Part shown: in pieces, positions 1-8,359 of the stretch
Position numbering within the stretch: the stretch's first letter is position 1
Layout: each line of letters opens with the position of its first letter
Assembly: GCF_010093045.1 (NCBI RefSeq)
Contig: NZ_CP048115.1
Location: 3,286,001 to 3,350,000 of the forward strand
Length of the DNA: 64,000 bases
DNA from: Mucilaginibacter sp. 14171R-50
GTDB lineage: Bacteria > Bacteroidota > Bacteroidia > Sphingobacteriales > Sphingobacteriaceae
Reading direction: 5' to 3'
Position numbers and translations under genes: made by a program
Notes under the pieces: model-generated
What the model saw: the letters and a program-made list of their open reading frames with translations, nothing else
Told to the model about the DNA's origin: nothing
Database searches by the model: none

Positions 1-257
1 TAATGATGCGCTATGGCCCATTTAAACCCATGGATATAGGCGGTACCCAAACCTTGTTTGCCCGTTCGTTCTTCTATAAAAAGCGTATCGGCATACTCCT
101 GCTGCAATTGTTTTACAATGCCTGCGGTACCATCCGGCGAGCCGTCGTCAATGATCAGAACATGGAAGTCGTGCGGGAGGGAAAACACCTTGCGGATCAT
201 CCGTTCGATGTTTTCCTTCTCGTTATAAGTAGGGATGATGACAATGCTATCGGGCAC
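1..257 (-). CDS. GT2 family glycosyltransferase (polyprenol-phosphate mannosyltransferase-like), partial
   Basis: This is the N-terminal part of a glycosyltransferase that runs off the left edge of the window. The reverse strand reads VPDSIVIIPTYNEKENIER, then IIDDGSPDGTA, then GLGTAYIHGFKWA. The first is the nucleotide-binding strand of GT2 enzymes, the DDGSPDG segment is the sugar-nucleotide/metal motif, and the Gly-rich segment follows as in DPM1-type polyprenol monophosphomannose synthases. Such enzymes move a hexose from a nucleotide sugar to a lipid phosphate at the inner membrane. No in-frame ATG exists between the upstream stop and the motif, so I chose GTG at 257. The acceptor and sugar cannot be told from this fragment. 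Confidence 0.82.
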   Translation of the reverse strand, partial: MPDSIVIIPTYNEKENIERMIRKVFSLPHDFHVLIIDDGSPDGTAGIVKQLQQEYADTLFIEERTGKQGLGTAYIHGFKWAIAHH

Positions 258-320
258 GTAGAGCTTTTGTTTGTTTTTAATGAACGCCGCTAAAATAATT
301 TAATTTTATACCGCATTAAA

Positions 321-359
321 ATAAAAAGCAGGAAAGTGGTCCACTTTCCTGCTTTTTAT
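321..359. terminator. Rho-independent terminator after the peptide transporter
   Basis: A perfect inverted repeat pairs 321-339 with 341-359. The GC-rich part AGCAGGAAAGTGG is flanked by an A-run on one side and a T-run on the other, so it can terminate in both directions. It sits between the stop of the leftward peptide transporter gene and the leftward glycosyltransferase gene, which implies separate transcripts. Confidence 0.8.
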
Positions 360-373
360 CGGTAGTATGTTTG

Positions 374-1867
374 TTACAGGCGTTCTGTTTCAGCAGCTAC
401 CTCGTTAATACCGACCGGGTCGGTAATGTAATTCCGTTCTTTAAGGCGCGGAGATATAATTAAAAAGGCCACTATGAAAACACATATAAACGCTACGAAA
501 AACCATTCGTAATTGGCGCCTTTAAGAGCTGTGGCCCACCAGCCGCCATTTTCAATAAGGCCATTTACAACGGCGGTTATCAGGTTACCGAACGATACCA
601 CTAGGAACCAGATACCCGTCATGGTGCTTTTCATCGATTTTGGCGAGTGCGTATAAGCGTACTCCAAACCGGTAATTGATACCAATACCTCGGCTGCTGA
701 AAGTATCATAAACGCCAGCACCTGCCACCAGATAGACGGCGAACCGCCATGATCCAGGCTGGTGTGTATAACACCTATCACCACAAACGATAACGCGGTT
801 AGCACCAGGCCGGTCCCAAGCCTGCGCAGTGGTGTGGTTTTCAGTCCTTTTTTGTCCAGCCACGGATATACCACGTAGTTAAAGAATGGGATAAACAGGA
901 GCAGGAATACCGTGTTAAAAGTTGATAGCTGGCCCGGATATATGGTGAATTTGGTAAAACCAAGGTTGATCACACGGTCCATTTTTTCGGCGTAAAGTGT
1001 CCATTCAGATAAACATTGGTCCCAAACAGCCCAAAAGGCCAGCGCGAAAAAGAAAACTGCCATAACGCGGTAAACTGCCTTTACGCCTTCAACGCGTTCG
1101 GGATCATAAGGACCTTTGGCAACATCAAGCATAGATTGCCCCGGTTTGCGCTGGCTTAAATGTGTTAACGCATACCAGGTAATAAAAACCAGGTTATTGC
1201 GGTTAACTCCCTGTGGCGGAACCTTTACATATTTTTTACGGCCCGAGAAGAATATAATAGTAGCCAGGGCCATCAGCAGCCCGGGGATACCAAAAGCCCA
1301 TTTTGGCCCAAAGTGTTCATAAGTCCAGGGGATGGCAACGGTTGATATCATAGAGCCGGCGTTGATACTGAAGTAAAACCAGCCGTAAACTTTTGAAAGC
1401 AGGTCCTGGTTGGTGGCGTCAAACTGATCGCCCACGTTGGCCGATACGCACGATTTGATCCCCCCCGCGCCAATTGCAACCACCAGTAAACCTAATTCGA
1501 AACCGGTGAGGCCACCATCAAAGGTTGCCAGCATTAAATGCCCGATACAGTAAATTATAGATACATATAAAATAAGCTTGTACTTGCCGGTAAACCAATC
1601 GGCTATCATGCCGCCTACAAATGGCAGCGCGTAAGCTACCATCACAAACAGGTGGTGCAGCTTATTGGCATGGGCATTAGCCTGGTCGGTTAAAGCCGGG
1701 TTATCTGCCGGGTTGAAAAATTGGTTTACCAAAAAAAGTGTAAGTACTGAACGCATCCCGTAAAAGCTAAAGCGCTCTGCGGCTTCGTTGCCGATAATAT
1801 AGGGTACGGCTTTTGGAAATCTTGATTTTGTTTTTGCCGGAGCGGCTGCCTGTAGGTTTTCTGCCAT
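374..1867 (-). CDS. POT/PTR-family proton-coupled peptide transporter
   Basis: A 497-residue polytopic inner-membrane protein of the proton-dependent oligopeptide transporter family (MFS superfamily), which imports di- and tripeptides with protons. The first helix carries the family ExxERF motif (NEAAERFSFYG, E28, E31, R32), the proton-coupling signature. Many hydrophobic segments follow, including GAGGIKSCVSANVGDQF, the usual loop and helix after TM4. Length is normal for the family. The protein begins with a short Ala/Lys-rich cytosolic tail and an ATG at 1867. It appears monocistronic: a terminator follows at 321-359 and the next upstream gene ends 112 bases away. Confidence 0.93.
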   Translation of the reverse strand: MAENLQAAAPAKTKSRFPKAVPYIIGNEAAERFSFYGMRSVLTLFLVNQFFNPADNPALTDQANAHANKLHHLFVMVAYALPFVGGMIADWFTGKYKLILYVSIIYCIGHLMLATFDGGLTGFELGLLVVAIGAGGIKSCVSANVGDQFDATNQDLLSKVYGWFYFSINAGSMISTVAIPWTYEHFGPKWAFGIPGLLMALATIIFFSGRKKYVKVPPQGVNRNNLVFITWYALTHLSQRKPGQSMLDVAKGPYDPERVEGVKAVYRVMAVFFFALAFWAVWDQCLSEWTLYAEKMDRVINLGFTKFTIYPGQLSTFNTVFLLLFIPFFNYVVYPWLDKKGLKTTPLRRLGTGLVLTALSFVVIGVIHTSLDHGGSPSIWWQVLAFMILSAAEVLVSITGLEYAYTHSPKSMKSTMTGIWFLVVSFGNLITAVVNGLIENGGWWATALKGANYEWFFVAFICVFIVAFLIISPRLKERNYITDPVGINEVAAETERL

Positions 1868-1979
1868 ACTTTTGAACTATTTTTGCCTAAAATACTATTA
1901 TTAAATTAATCCGAAATTTTATACCGAAATTATTACAGTGTAACCTGCAATGTTTTGATTACGCTTAAATACTAAAGCT

Positions 1980-2900
1980 TTAATTTTTTTTGTTTAACGG
2001 AACAGAGGCCCGGTCTTTAACGGCCTGTGCTTTAGGGTCGACATATTCAGCGTCGCGCTCTTCGGGTATGTTGCGCATATCAAGATTATCTGCAAACACC
2101 CACCGGCCATTTTTTAATTTATAGCCATCATAAGTAAGATCTGGTCCAAAGGTATCGGGCCGGTCTTTTAATTTATCATCAGGCGGGGCAAGGTGGTCAA
2201 ATACGATAAGTTGCTGATCGGGCACATAACGCAACAGCATTGATGCCTGCCTGGTGTATTCAAATATTACGCGTTTGCGGTTTTTATTACCACCATCAAA
2301 TACAGGCATGCCAAAAAGCGGCTTGTCATCCCTGTCAAACGATAGCACCTCGATTACCTTTTTTGTCGATTTTACCGTGTTGCCTTTCCATCCCAATAAA
2401 ACATAATATGGTTTTGCTGCGGCTACCTTAATAATTTTGTAATACTGCGCGCCATACCACTTGCGGTTATCCGTAACCGAGTCTTCGGGGTTTTTTAACA
2501 GGGGCGAGTAATCTTCAAGCGGATACATCAGCAGGTTTCCGCCGGTGTTCATTTGCACGGTACCATAAAAACGGTAACTCCCGTCCTGGTTCATGATATG
2601 CCAGCTAATTATCCGCAAACGGTTATCGGGCGCATTAATAATGCTGATGCTTTTAAGCGAATCAAAGGGATAGTTAAACGAGTGGGGTACCTTTAAGGCG
2701 GCAACCAGCATGCGAATAAACTTGTAGTTTGCATTTTTGCGCTCTATATCATCCGGGTCGTTCACAAACTTTTTGCCCAGCGCTTTAAGGCTGTCCTGGT
2801 AAACGCTTAAATTCTTCAGGTTGGTGCTTTCATCGGAGTGCTGCGCGAAGGAGGTGCTGACGGTTAATAACACGAAGGCGGCTACTAAAAAACCTTTCAT
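1980..2900 (-). CDS. Secreted protein of unknown function
   Basis: About 306 residues with a clear signal peptide (MKGFLVAAFVLLTVSTSFAQ), so the protein is periplasmic or secreted. I chose the ATG at 2900; a longer form from 2924 adds eight residues to the n-region and is also possible. The mature part is rich in aromatic and charged residues (for example WHIMNQDGSYRFYGTVQM) and is probably a mixed alpha/beta fold, with no cysteine motif or catalytic signature I recognise. Similar secreted proteins of this length are common hypothetical genes in Sphingobacteria. The thiolase gene lies just upstream in the same direction (75-base gap), but shared transcription is uncertain. Confidence 0.75.
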   Translation of the reverse strand: MKGFLVAAFVLLTVSTSFAQHSDESTNLKNLSVYQDSLKALGKKFVNDPDDIERKNANYKFIRMLVAALKVPHSFNYPFDSLKSISIINAPDNRLRIISWHIMNQDGSYRFYGTVQMNTGGNLLMYPLEDYSPLLKNPEDSVTDNRKWYGAQYYKIIKVAAAKPYYVLLGWKGNTVKSTKKVIEVLSFDRDDKPLFGMPVFDGGNKNRKRVIFEYTRQASMLLRYVPDQQLIVFDHLAPPDDKLKDRPDTFGPDLTYDGYKLKNGRWVFADNLDMRNIPEERDAEYVDPKAQAVKDRASVPLNKKN

Positions 2901-2974
2901 CAATATTTTACGATAAAAATACATTGCAGATAATAACGTATTACCCGCTGCTAAATTATTAAACTATATTGATG

Positions 2975-4153
2975 TTATAACAAGTTTTCGATCACCATTG
3001 CGCTTGCGCCGCCGCCACCGTTACATATGCCTGCAGCACCTATGCGGCCTTTGTTTTGCTGTAAAACATGTATCAGCGTTACCATAATGCGCGCGCCCGA
3101 GGCGCCAAGCGGGTGGCCAATAGCGACAGCTCCGCCGTTAACATTTACCTTAGCAGCGTCAAGTTTTAATAATTTATTATTAGCTAACGCTACAACGGAA
3201 AAGGCCTCGTTTATCTCAAAAAAATCTACCTCATCGGCAGATAAACCTGCCTTATGTAATGCCAGTGGAAGGGCTTTGGCCGGGGCCGTAGTAAAATATT
3301 CGGGCGCTTGTTGCGCATCAGCAAAGGATACTATCCTGGCAAGCGGCTTAATGCCCATTGCTTCGGCTTTTTCTTTGCTCATTAATATTAGGGCTGCCGC
3401 ACCGTCGTTCAAGGTTGATGCATTGGCAGCTGTAACTGTACCATCTTTTTTAAATACCGGCTTAAGCGTGGGTATTTTTTCAAATTTTACCGTTTTTGGT
3501 TCCTCATCGTCGGCAAACACGGTAACATCGCCTTTTTTATCTTTCAGTTCAACAGGGGTTATTTCAGCATTAAACTTGCCATCGGCCTGGGCTTGCTGCG
3601 CCCGTTTGTACGATTCTACAGCGAAAGCATCCTGCTCTTCGCGCGTTACATTGCAGTCGACCGCGCAAAGCTCGGCTGCCGAACCCATGTGATAATCGTT
3701 ATATACATCCCAAAGGCCATCTTTTACCAGGCCATCAATGATCTGCCCGTTACCAAGGCGGTAGCCGTTACGGGCCTTGTCAAGGTAATAAGGTACGTTG
3801 CTCATGCTTTCCATGCCACCCGCCAATACAATTTCGTTATCACCGTTGGCTATGCTTTGAGCTGCAAGCATAATAGCTTTCATGCCCGATGCGCATACCT
3901 TATTTATAGTAGTAGCGGGCATGTGTGGCAGGCCTGCAAATATTGCCGCCTGGGTTGCGGGTGCCTGCCCTAAATTAGCCGACAGTACATTACCCATGTA
4001 CACTTCCTGAATATCTGAAGGCTGCAGGCCAGCCTTTTCAATGGCCGATTTGATAACCACAGCGCCTAATTGAGTAGCTGATAACGATGCTAAACTGCCG
4101 CCAAAACTGCCGATAGGGGTACGGGTGGCCGATACGATATATACTTCTTTCAT
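2975..4153 (-). CDS. Thiolase (acetyl-CoA C-acyltransferase)
   Basis: A 392-residue type II thiolase that cleaves 3-ketoacyl-CoA or condenses two acetyl-CoA. All catalytic parts are present: nucleophilic Cys87 in NKVCASGMKA, the GHPLGASGAR loop with His347, and the second active-site Cys377 in CNGGGGASA. The NEAF motif is also present (FFEINEAFSVVALA). Length and termini match the family exactly. The cytosolic enzyme could serve beta-oxidation or acetoacetyl-CoA formation; the neighbours here (a secreted unknown and the SPFH operon) do not decide which, so no gene symbol is given. Confidence 0.93.
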   Translation of the reverse strand: MKEVYIVSATRTPIGSFGGSLASLSATQLGAVVIKSAIEKAGLQPSDIQEVYMGNVLSANLGQAPATQAAIFAGLPHMPATTINKVCASGMKAIMLAAQSIANGDNEIVLAGGMESMSNVPYYLDKARNGYRLGNGQIIDGLVKDGLWDVYNDYHMGSAAELCAVDCNVTREEQDAFAVESYKRAQQAQADGKFNAEITPVELKDKKGDVTVFADDEEPKTVKFEKIPTLKPVFKKDGTVTAANASTLNDGAAALILMSKEKAEAMGIKPLARIVSFADAQQAPEYFTTAPAKALPLALHKAGLSADEVDFFEINEAFSVVALANNKLLKLDAAKVNVNGGAVAIGHPLGASGARIMVTLIHVLQQNKGRIGAAGICNGGGGASAMVIENLL

Positions 4154-4251
4154 AAGAAAAGTGCTGTCTTTATATAATGGTCAGCAAATTTATAGTTTAC
4201 TTTTAATAGTAACGACAGATTTGAAAAATATTATGCATGCATAGTATTCGC

Positions 4252-4416
4252 CTAATTCTTTTTCTTACGCGGCAACCTTTTGTGCGCTTTAAGGGCTTCC
4301 TGCAACAGGTACTCTATCTGCCCGTTAGTGCTGCGGAACTCGTCTGCGCCCCACATTTCAATTTCTTTGAGCACATCCGGGTTTATCCTTAATATAAAAG
4401 CTTTTTTTTCGGCCAT
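4252..4416 (-). CDS. Arc-like ribbon-helix-helix DNA-binding protein
   Basis: A 54-residue protein beginning MAEKKAFILRINPDVLKEIE. The alternating strand KKAFILRI followed by two short helices (PDVLKEIEMWGADEF and NGQIEYLLQEALKAH) is the ribbon-helix-helix pattern of Arc/CopG regulators, which bind DNA as dimers through the strand. The C-terminus is very basic (KRLPRKKKN). The start codon lies two bases after the stop of the upstream gene, so it is the last gene of a three-gene operon with an SPFH protein and may be translationally coupled. It is probably a transcriptional regulator, perhaps of this operon; no toxin partner is seen. Confidence 0.8.
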   Translation of the reverse strand: MAEKKAFILRINPDVLKEIEMWGADEFRSTNGQIEYLLQEALKAHKRLPRKKKN

Positions 4417-4418
4417 GC

Positions 4419-4949
4419 TTAATGTGCTGCCGCCGCGTGTTGCTGGCGTATCAGTAAAATATTTATCCCAATTAATGCCAGTAGGGGTACGTGGGGCATA
4501 TTGTTTATCTGTACCGTTTTGTCGAAGCTGACCTCAAAAGGTTTTTTTATCCCAAAGGCTTTATGTTCAATTTGTAAAATATCGCCGTATAGCACATGTG
4601 TTAGCGTAAAACTCCGGGAGAAAACTTTTTTAAACGTATAAACCGCATCAAAGCCGTTATCCATTTTTATGGCGATATCCCTTTTCCATGTTTCGGGTAC
4701 CAGGTTGCCAACGGTTTCATCCTCGCCCTTATTCAAAAGCATGGTGCGGTTAAACATGCCTTTACGTTTAATTGTCCAGGTCCCTTCAGCGGTTTCTATA
4801 ACGGCATAGCGTTTAAAATTTGCTTTGTAGCTTAGCTTACCATAAACAAACTGCCCGTCGGTAAGTTCGTAATAAGGGAAGAACCATTTATGACGGGTAA
4901 TAAACAACTCGTTGGTTTTAACCAGCGCAAAATCTCTGAAATCGGTCAT
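4419..4949 (-). CDS. Unknown protein with C-terminal membrane segment
   Basis: 176 residues. Most of the protein is an alternating polar/aromatic sequence that looks like a beta-barrel or sheet domain (ELTDGQFVYGKLSYKANFKR, EGTWTIKRKGMFNR). It ends in a hydrophobic stretch around residues 150-168 (VPLLALIGINILLIR) that could be a tail anchor. I do not recognise a family. It is the middle gene of the SPFH-unknown-RHH operon, with gaps of four and two bases to its neighbours, so the three proteins are probably made together and may act at the membrane scaffold formed by the SPFH protein. Confidence 0.75.
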   Translation of the reverse strand: MTDFRDFALVKTNELFITRHKWFFPYYELTDGQFVYGKLSYKANFKRYAVIETAEGTWTIKRKGMFNRTMLLNKGEDETVGNLVPETWKRDIAIKMDNGFDAVYTFKKVFSRSFTLTHVLYGDILQIEHKAFGIKKPFEVSFDKTVQINNMPHVPLLALIGINILLIRQQHAAAAH

Positions 4950-4953
4950 CGTA

Positions 4954-5811
4954 TTAATGATATAAAGTGCCCGTGTTAACTATCGGGTTAACCGCTTTAT
5001 CACCACAAAGTACAACCAGCAAGTTGCTCACCATAGCTGCCTTGCGCTCTTCGTCAAGCTCGATAATGTTTTTTTCTTCCATTTTTTGCAGGGCCATTTC
5101 AACCATGCCTACCGCGCCTTCAACTATAAGCCTGCGGGCAGATATAATGGCCGATGCCTGCTGGCGCTGCAGCATGGCGTGCGCAATCTCGGGCGCATAA
5201 GCCAGGTGCGATATGCGCGCTTCCAATACCTCAATACCCGCGCGTTCAAGGCGCTCGTTAAGTTCTTGTACCAACAGGATACCTACCTGCTCAGATCCTC
5301 CTCGCAGGGTAATGCTGGCGTTCTCGTCCTCGATGTGATCATAAGGGAATGAGTTGGCCAAGTGCCTCACTGCGGCCTCGCTCTGTATATTTACATATTG
5401 CAGGTAATTTTCAACCGCGAAAACGGCTTTGGCGGTGTCCTGTATCTGCCATACAATTACAGCAGCAATTTCAATAGGATTGCCTACGCTGTCGTTTACC
5501 TTTAATTGCTGGCCGTTCAGGTTAAATGCCTTTAGTGATACCTTCTTTTTAACGGTGAAGGGGTTTACCCAAAAAAAGCCGTCTTTTTTTACTGTTCCCT
5601 GGTATTTTCCAAAAAGGGTAAGCACTTTAGATTCGTTTGGATTTACAATAGCAAGGCCGGGTAAAATAAAAACAAAGTTTATTACACATATAATAGCGCC
5701 TATTACATGTTGCTGCCAATAGAAAGAAACGGCTGCTGCGGCAATAAGCACAAGTACTAAAACAAAGGCCAAATAGCCCGAAGGTGCTGTGGTAACTTTT
5801 TCGGTTTGCAT
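4954..5811 (-). CDS. SPFH/band 7 (stomatin-prohibitin-like) membrane protein
   Basis: 285 residues. Two N-terminal hydrophobic segments (about 13-30 and 34-55) anchor a band 7 domain beginning [27 protein letters not shown]. Typical SPFH features follow: the [21 protein letters not shown] strand region, then a helical EAR-like segment with [23 protein letters not shown]. Such proteins oligomerise into membrane microdomain scaffolds and often control proteases or membrane quality. This one begins the operon that also encodes a small unknown protein and a ribbon-helix-helix regulator. It is divergent from the 7TM-HD gene, with about 117 bases between the start codons for both promoters. Confidence 0.88.
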   Translation of the reverse strand: MQTEKVTTAPSGYLAFVLVLVLIAAAAVSFYWQQHVIGAIICVINFVFILPGLAIVNPNESKVLTLFGKYQGTVKKDGFFWVNPFTVKKKVSLKAFNLNGQQLKVNDSVGNPIEIAAVIVWQIQDTAKAVFAVENYLQYVNIQSEAAVRHLANSFPYDHIEDENASITLRGGSEQVGILLVQELNERLERAGIEVLEARISHLAYAPEIAHAMLQRQQASAIISARRLIVEGAVGMVEMALQKMEEKNIIELDEERKAAMVSNLLVVLCGDKAVNPIVNTGTLYH

Positions 5812-5928
5812 GATCGTGATTATGATTTTAAATTGATATCATAAAGATATCAACTTTGATGTGATAAAAGCAAGAAAAATAACATATAACCGAAACTTAT
5901 ATTATTTTTGATTGGATAAACACAGCTA

Positions 5929-7995
5929 ATGGCAAAACTTTCATCGTCCAGGCAAAAGGCATTATTGCGCAAATACGCGCTAAATGTGAAGTTTTTTATG
6001 ATGCTTGCGAGCGTGATCGTAATTGTATATGCGCTGCCTAAGCAAGCCAAGTTTGGGTACGAGTTTGAAAAAGGCAGGATATGGAATCAAAAGGATCTGG
6101 TATCGCCTTACAACTTTGCCATCCTGAAAACCGATGCCGAGATAGAGGCCGACCAAAAAGCCGCTCTGGCTGCGGTTACCCCCATATACCAGAAAAATGA
6201 TGACATGGAACGGCAGCAGCAGGATGGTTTTAAAACTGACCTGGAAGTAAAGTGGCATGCCGCGGGCATAAATGATAAACAGAAGAACGCTTACCTGCAA
6301 ACCGGCTACAACGTTTTAAAAACATGTTATGACAAGGGTATTCTGAAACTGAACCCTAAATATCAGCAAAACGGAAAAAACTACGCGATCACGATATTGA
6401 GCGCGAACGTTGCAACTGAAAAAAATACTGCCGACCTGCTTACCCGCGAAAGGGCTATTGCCTATTGTGACGCTGAAATCAGTAAAGTACCCGGCCTGGA
6501 TAAAGCCTTTCTGCTCGACCTGGTGCAAGATCGGCTACAAAACAACCTGTCATTTGATGCTAACCTGACAGCCCGCTTAGAGAAAGAGGTTACCGAAAAC
6601 CTTTCTATTACCCGCGGCATGGTGCAAAAGGGAGACGTTATTATCAGCAAAGGCTCGGTTATAAACGACGAGGCCTACCAAAAGCTGGCATCGTATAAAA
6701 AGGCTTTTGAGGATAACGCCCGTACCAATGGTAACCATGGCATGGTATTGTTGGGGCAATTTTTACTGGTTGGCATCACCATAACGCTGTTAATGGTTTT
6801 CCTGTACCTGTTTAGGCGCGATATTTATGATGATAACCGTTTGGTAAGCCTGATATTGCTGGTTATAACGGCTATGCTTGCCGGTTTGTCGCTGGCTATA
6901 AAACTTGGGCTGCCAAATTTTTATTATATACCATATTGTATAGTGCCCATCATTATACGCATACTTTTTGATACCCGCCTGGCACTAAACATTCACTTAC
7001 TGGTTGTACTGATAGCCGGTTTTTTTGTACCTAACAGCTTTGAGTTTGCCTATTTTGAAATTACCGCCGGTATGGTATCTATCTATAGCATCAAGAACCT
7101 TATCCGCCGCGAGCAGTTCCTGATATCGGCATTGATCATTACCTTTAGCTACTTTGTATCGTTTCTGGGCATATCGTTGATCAGGGAGGGGACGCTTAAT
7201 ACAATTGACTGGGTCGATTTTATCCCTTTTGCCGTAAGTGTACTGCTCACGCTACTGGCATACCCGCTGATCTACCTTTTCGAAAAGATGTTCGCTATAA
7301 CATCGGACATTACCCTTATCGAACTCACTAACACCAACGCTCCCTTACTGCGCGAAATGGCTTTTAGTGCCCCGGGTACCTTTCAGCACTCGTTACAAGT
7401 GGCTAACCTGGCCGAAAACGCCATATACTCGATAGGTGGTAATGCCTTATTGGTTAGGGCCGGGGCGCTGTACCACGATATTGGTAAAATGCAAAACCCA
7501 TTGTTTTTTATTGAAAACCAATTATCGGGTTTTAATCCCCATGATAAATTACCTTATGAAGAGAGCGCACAGATCATCATCAGCCACGTAAGTAAGGGTA
7601 TTGAGATGGCGCGCAAAGCAAACCTGCCCGAAATAGTTATCGACTTTATACGTACCCATCACGGCAATACCCGTGTAGATTATTTTTATCAGTCGTTCCT
7701 TAAAAATTTCCCTGAAAAATTCATCAACGAGAACATTTTCCGGTATCCGGGGCCTATCCCGTTCTCGAAAGAAGCCGGTGTTTTAATGCTTGCCGACTCG
7801 GTTGAGGCAGCTTCGCGCTCGTTAAAAGAGCCGGACGAAGAATCTATCGGCATCCTGGTTGACCGTATTGTAAAATACAAACTCGATCAAAACCAGTTGA
7901 GTGACAGTAATATAACGCTGAAAGATCTGGAAACAATTAAACAGATATTTAAGCGGATGCTGGCGAGTATTTATCATGTGCGGATTGATTATTAA
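5929..7995 (+). CDS. 7TM-HD domain phosphohydrolase, PgpH-like (putative c-di-AMP phosphodiesterase)
   Basis: 688 residues with the layout of the 7TMR-HD family: an N-terminal helix (residues 23-39), a long extracytoplasmic 7TMR-HDED region with alternating helices to about residue 260, seven membrane helices (about 270-450), and a C-terminal HD domain. The HD metal site is LYHDIGKM (H516-D517), preceded by FSAPGTFQHSLQVANLAE and followed by THHGNTRVDYFY. In Firmicutes PgpH of this architecture hydrolyses cyclic di-AMP; that substrate is inferred here from family knowledge. The gene stands alone before tRNA-Ser, and its 83-base downstream gap holds the tRNA promoter. Confidence 0.9.
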   Translation: MAKLSSSRQKALLRKYALNVKFFMMLASVIVIVYALPKQAKFGYEFEKGRIWNQKDLVSPYNFAILKTDAEIEADQKAALAAVTPIYQKNDDMERQQQDGFKTDLEVKWHAAGINDKQKNAYLQTGYNVLKTCYDKGILKLNPKYQQNGKNYAITILSANVATEKNTADLLTRERAIAYCDAEISKVPGLDKAFLLDLVQDRLQNNLSFDANLTARLEKEVTENLSITRGMVQKGDVIISKGSVINDEAYQKLASYKKAFEDNARTNGNHGMVLLGQFLLVGITITLLMVFLYLFRRDIYDDNRLVSLILLVITAMLAGLSLAIKLGLPNFYYIPYCIVPIIIRILFDTRLALNIHLLVVLIAGFFVPNSFEFAYFEITAGMVSIYSIKNLIRREQFLISALIITFSYFVSFLGISLIREGTLNTIDWVDFIPFAVSVLLTLLAYPLIYLFEKMFAITSDITLIELTNTNAPLLREMAFSAPGTFQHSLQVANLAENAIYSIGGNALLVRAGALYHDIGKMQNPLFFIENQLSGFNPHDKLPYEESAQIIISHVSKGIEMARKANLPEIVIDFIRTHHGNTRVDYFYQSFLKNFPEKFINENIFRYPGPIPFSKEAGVLMLADSVEAASRSLKEPDEESIGILVDRIVKYKLDQNQLSDSNITLKDLETIKQIFKRMLASIYHVRIDY

Positions 7996-8011
7996 AAATC
8001 TGATTTATTTT

Positions 8012-8041
8012 TTTGACAGCTTAAGCGAATTACTATATTTG
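8012..8041 (+). promoter_or_regulatory. Bacteroidetes-type promoter of tRNA-Ser
   Basis: TTTG at 8012-8015 is followed after 18 bases by TATATTTG at 8034-8041. This is a near-perfect match to the Bacteroidetes primary sigma consensus TTTG-N19-TAnnTTTG. Transcription would begin near 8048, about 30 bases before the mature tRNA. A small CCCT/AGGG hairpin lies in the leader. Confidence 0.75.
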
Positions 8042-8078
8042 CAATCCCTGAAAAAAGGGAAAAAACCGCAATAAACAC

Positions 8079-8165
8079 GGTGAGGTGCCTGAGAGGCCGA
8101 AAGGATCAGTTTGCTAAACTGACGTACGGGAAACTGTACCGAGGGTTCGAATCCCTCCCTCACCG
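8079..8165 (+). tRNA. tRNA-Ser (anticodon GCT)
   Basis: An 87-base class II tRNA. The acceptor stem is GGTGAGG with CCTCACC, the anticodon stem TCAGT/ACTGA encloses the loop TTGCTAA with anticodon GCT, a long variable arm (GTACGG...CTGTAC) is present, and the T arm is GAGGG-TTCGAAT-CCCTC. CCA is not encoded. Its 3' end is the integration site of the downstream mobile element, which leaves the tRNA intact. Confidence 0.97.
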
Positions 8166-8166
8166 C
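8152..8166 (+). repeat. Left attachment site (attL) in the tRNA 3' end
   Basis: The 15 bases TCCCTCCCTCACCGC cover part of the T arm, the acceptor strand and one base beyond. They are repeated exactly at 31998-32012. Bases flanking the two copies differ on both sides, so the repeat is 15 bp long. Confidence 0.85.
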
Positions 8167-8187
8167 AAATAACATGTCAAAGTTTTG

Positions 8188-8224
8188 AAAAACGCCTCAG
8201 ATCATACGATCTGGGGCGTTTTTG
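8188..8224 (+). terminator. Element-borne terminator behind tRNA-Ser
   Basis: AAAACGCC-T-CAGATC, loop ATAC, then GATCTG-G-GGCGTTTTT form a strong stem followed by a T-run, 22 bases after the tRNA. It lies on the element side of attL, so the element supplies a replacement terminator for the gene it entered. Confidence 0.8.
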
Positions 8225-8266
8225 CTTTATAGCCATCTCATTTCAACGCAATTCATATCAATCGAA

Positions 8267-8315
8267 GCGAGACCTCTTGCGAGACCTATTCGGCCCTTCG
8301 TAAATTAGGTCTCGC
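8267..8315. repeat. Subterminal repeats, candidate recombinase arm sites (left)
   Basis: GCGAGACCTCTT (8267-8278) and GCGAGACCT (8279-8287) lie head to tail, and the inverse AGGTCTCGC lies at 8307-8315. The 12-base form recurs exactly at 31932-31943 near the other end. Short repeats near both ends of an integrase-borne element usually bind the recombinase arm domain or the excision factor; that role is inferred. Confidence 0.5.
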
Positions 8316-8359
8316 TGAACCGCTAAAAGTTTAATTTTTAATCCTTAATCGTTAAGGCG

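Noticed and set aside
3..293. Rightward 96-codon open frame at the left edge
   Set aside because: It is the antisense shadow of the glycosyltransferase, whose IVIIPTYNEKENIER and DDGSPDG motifs read on the other strand.
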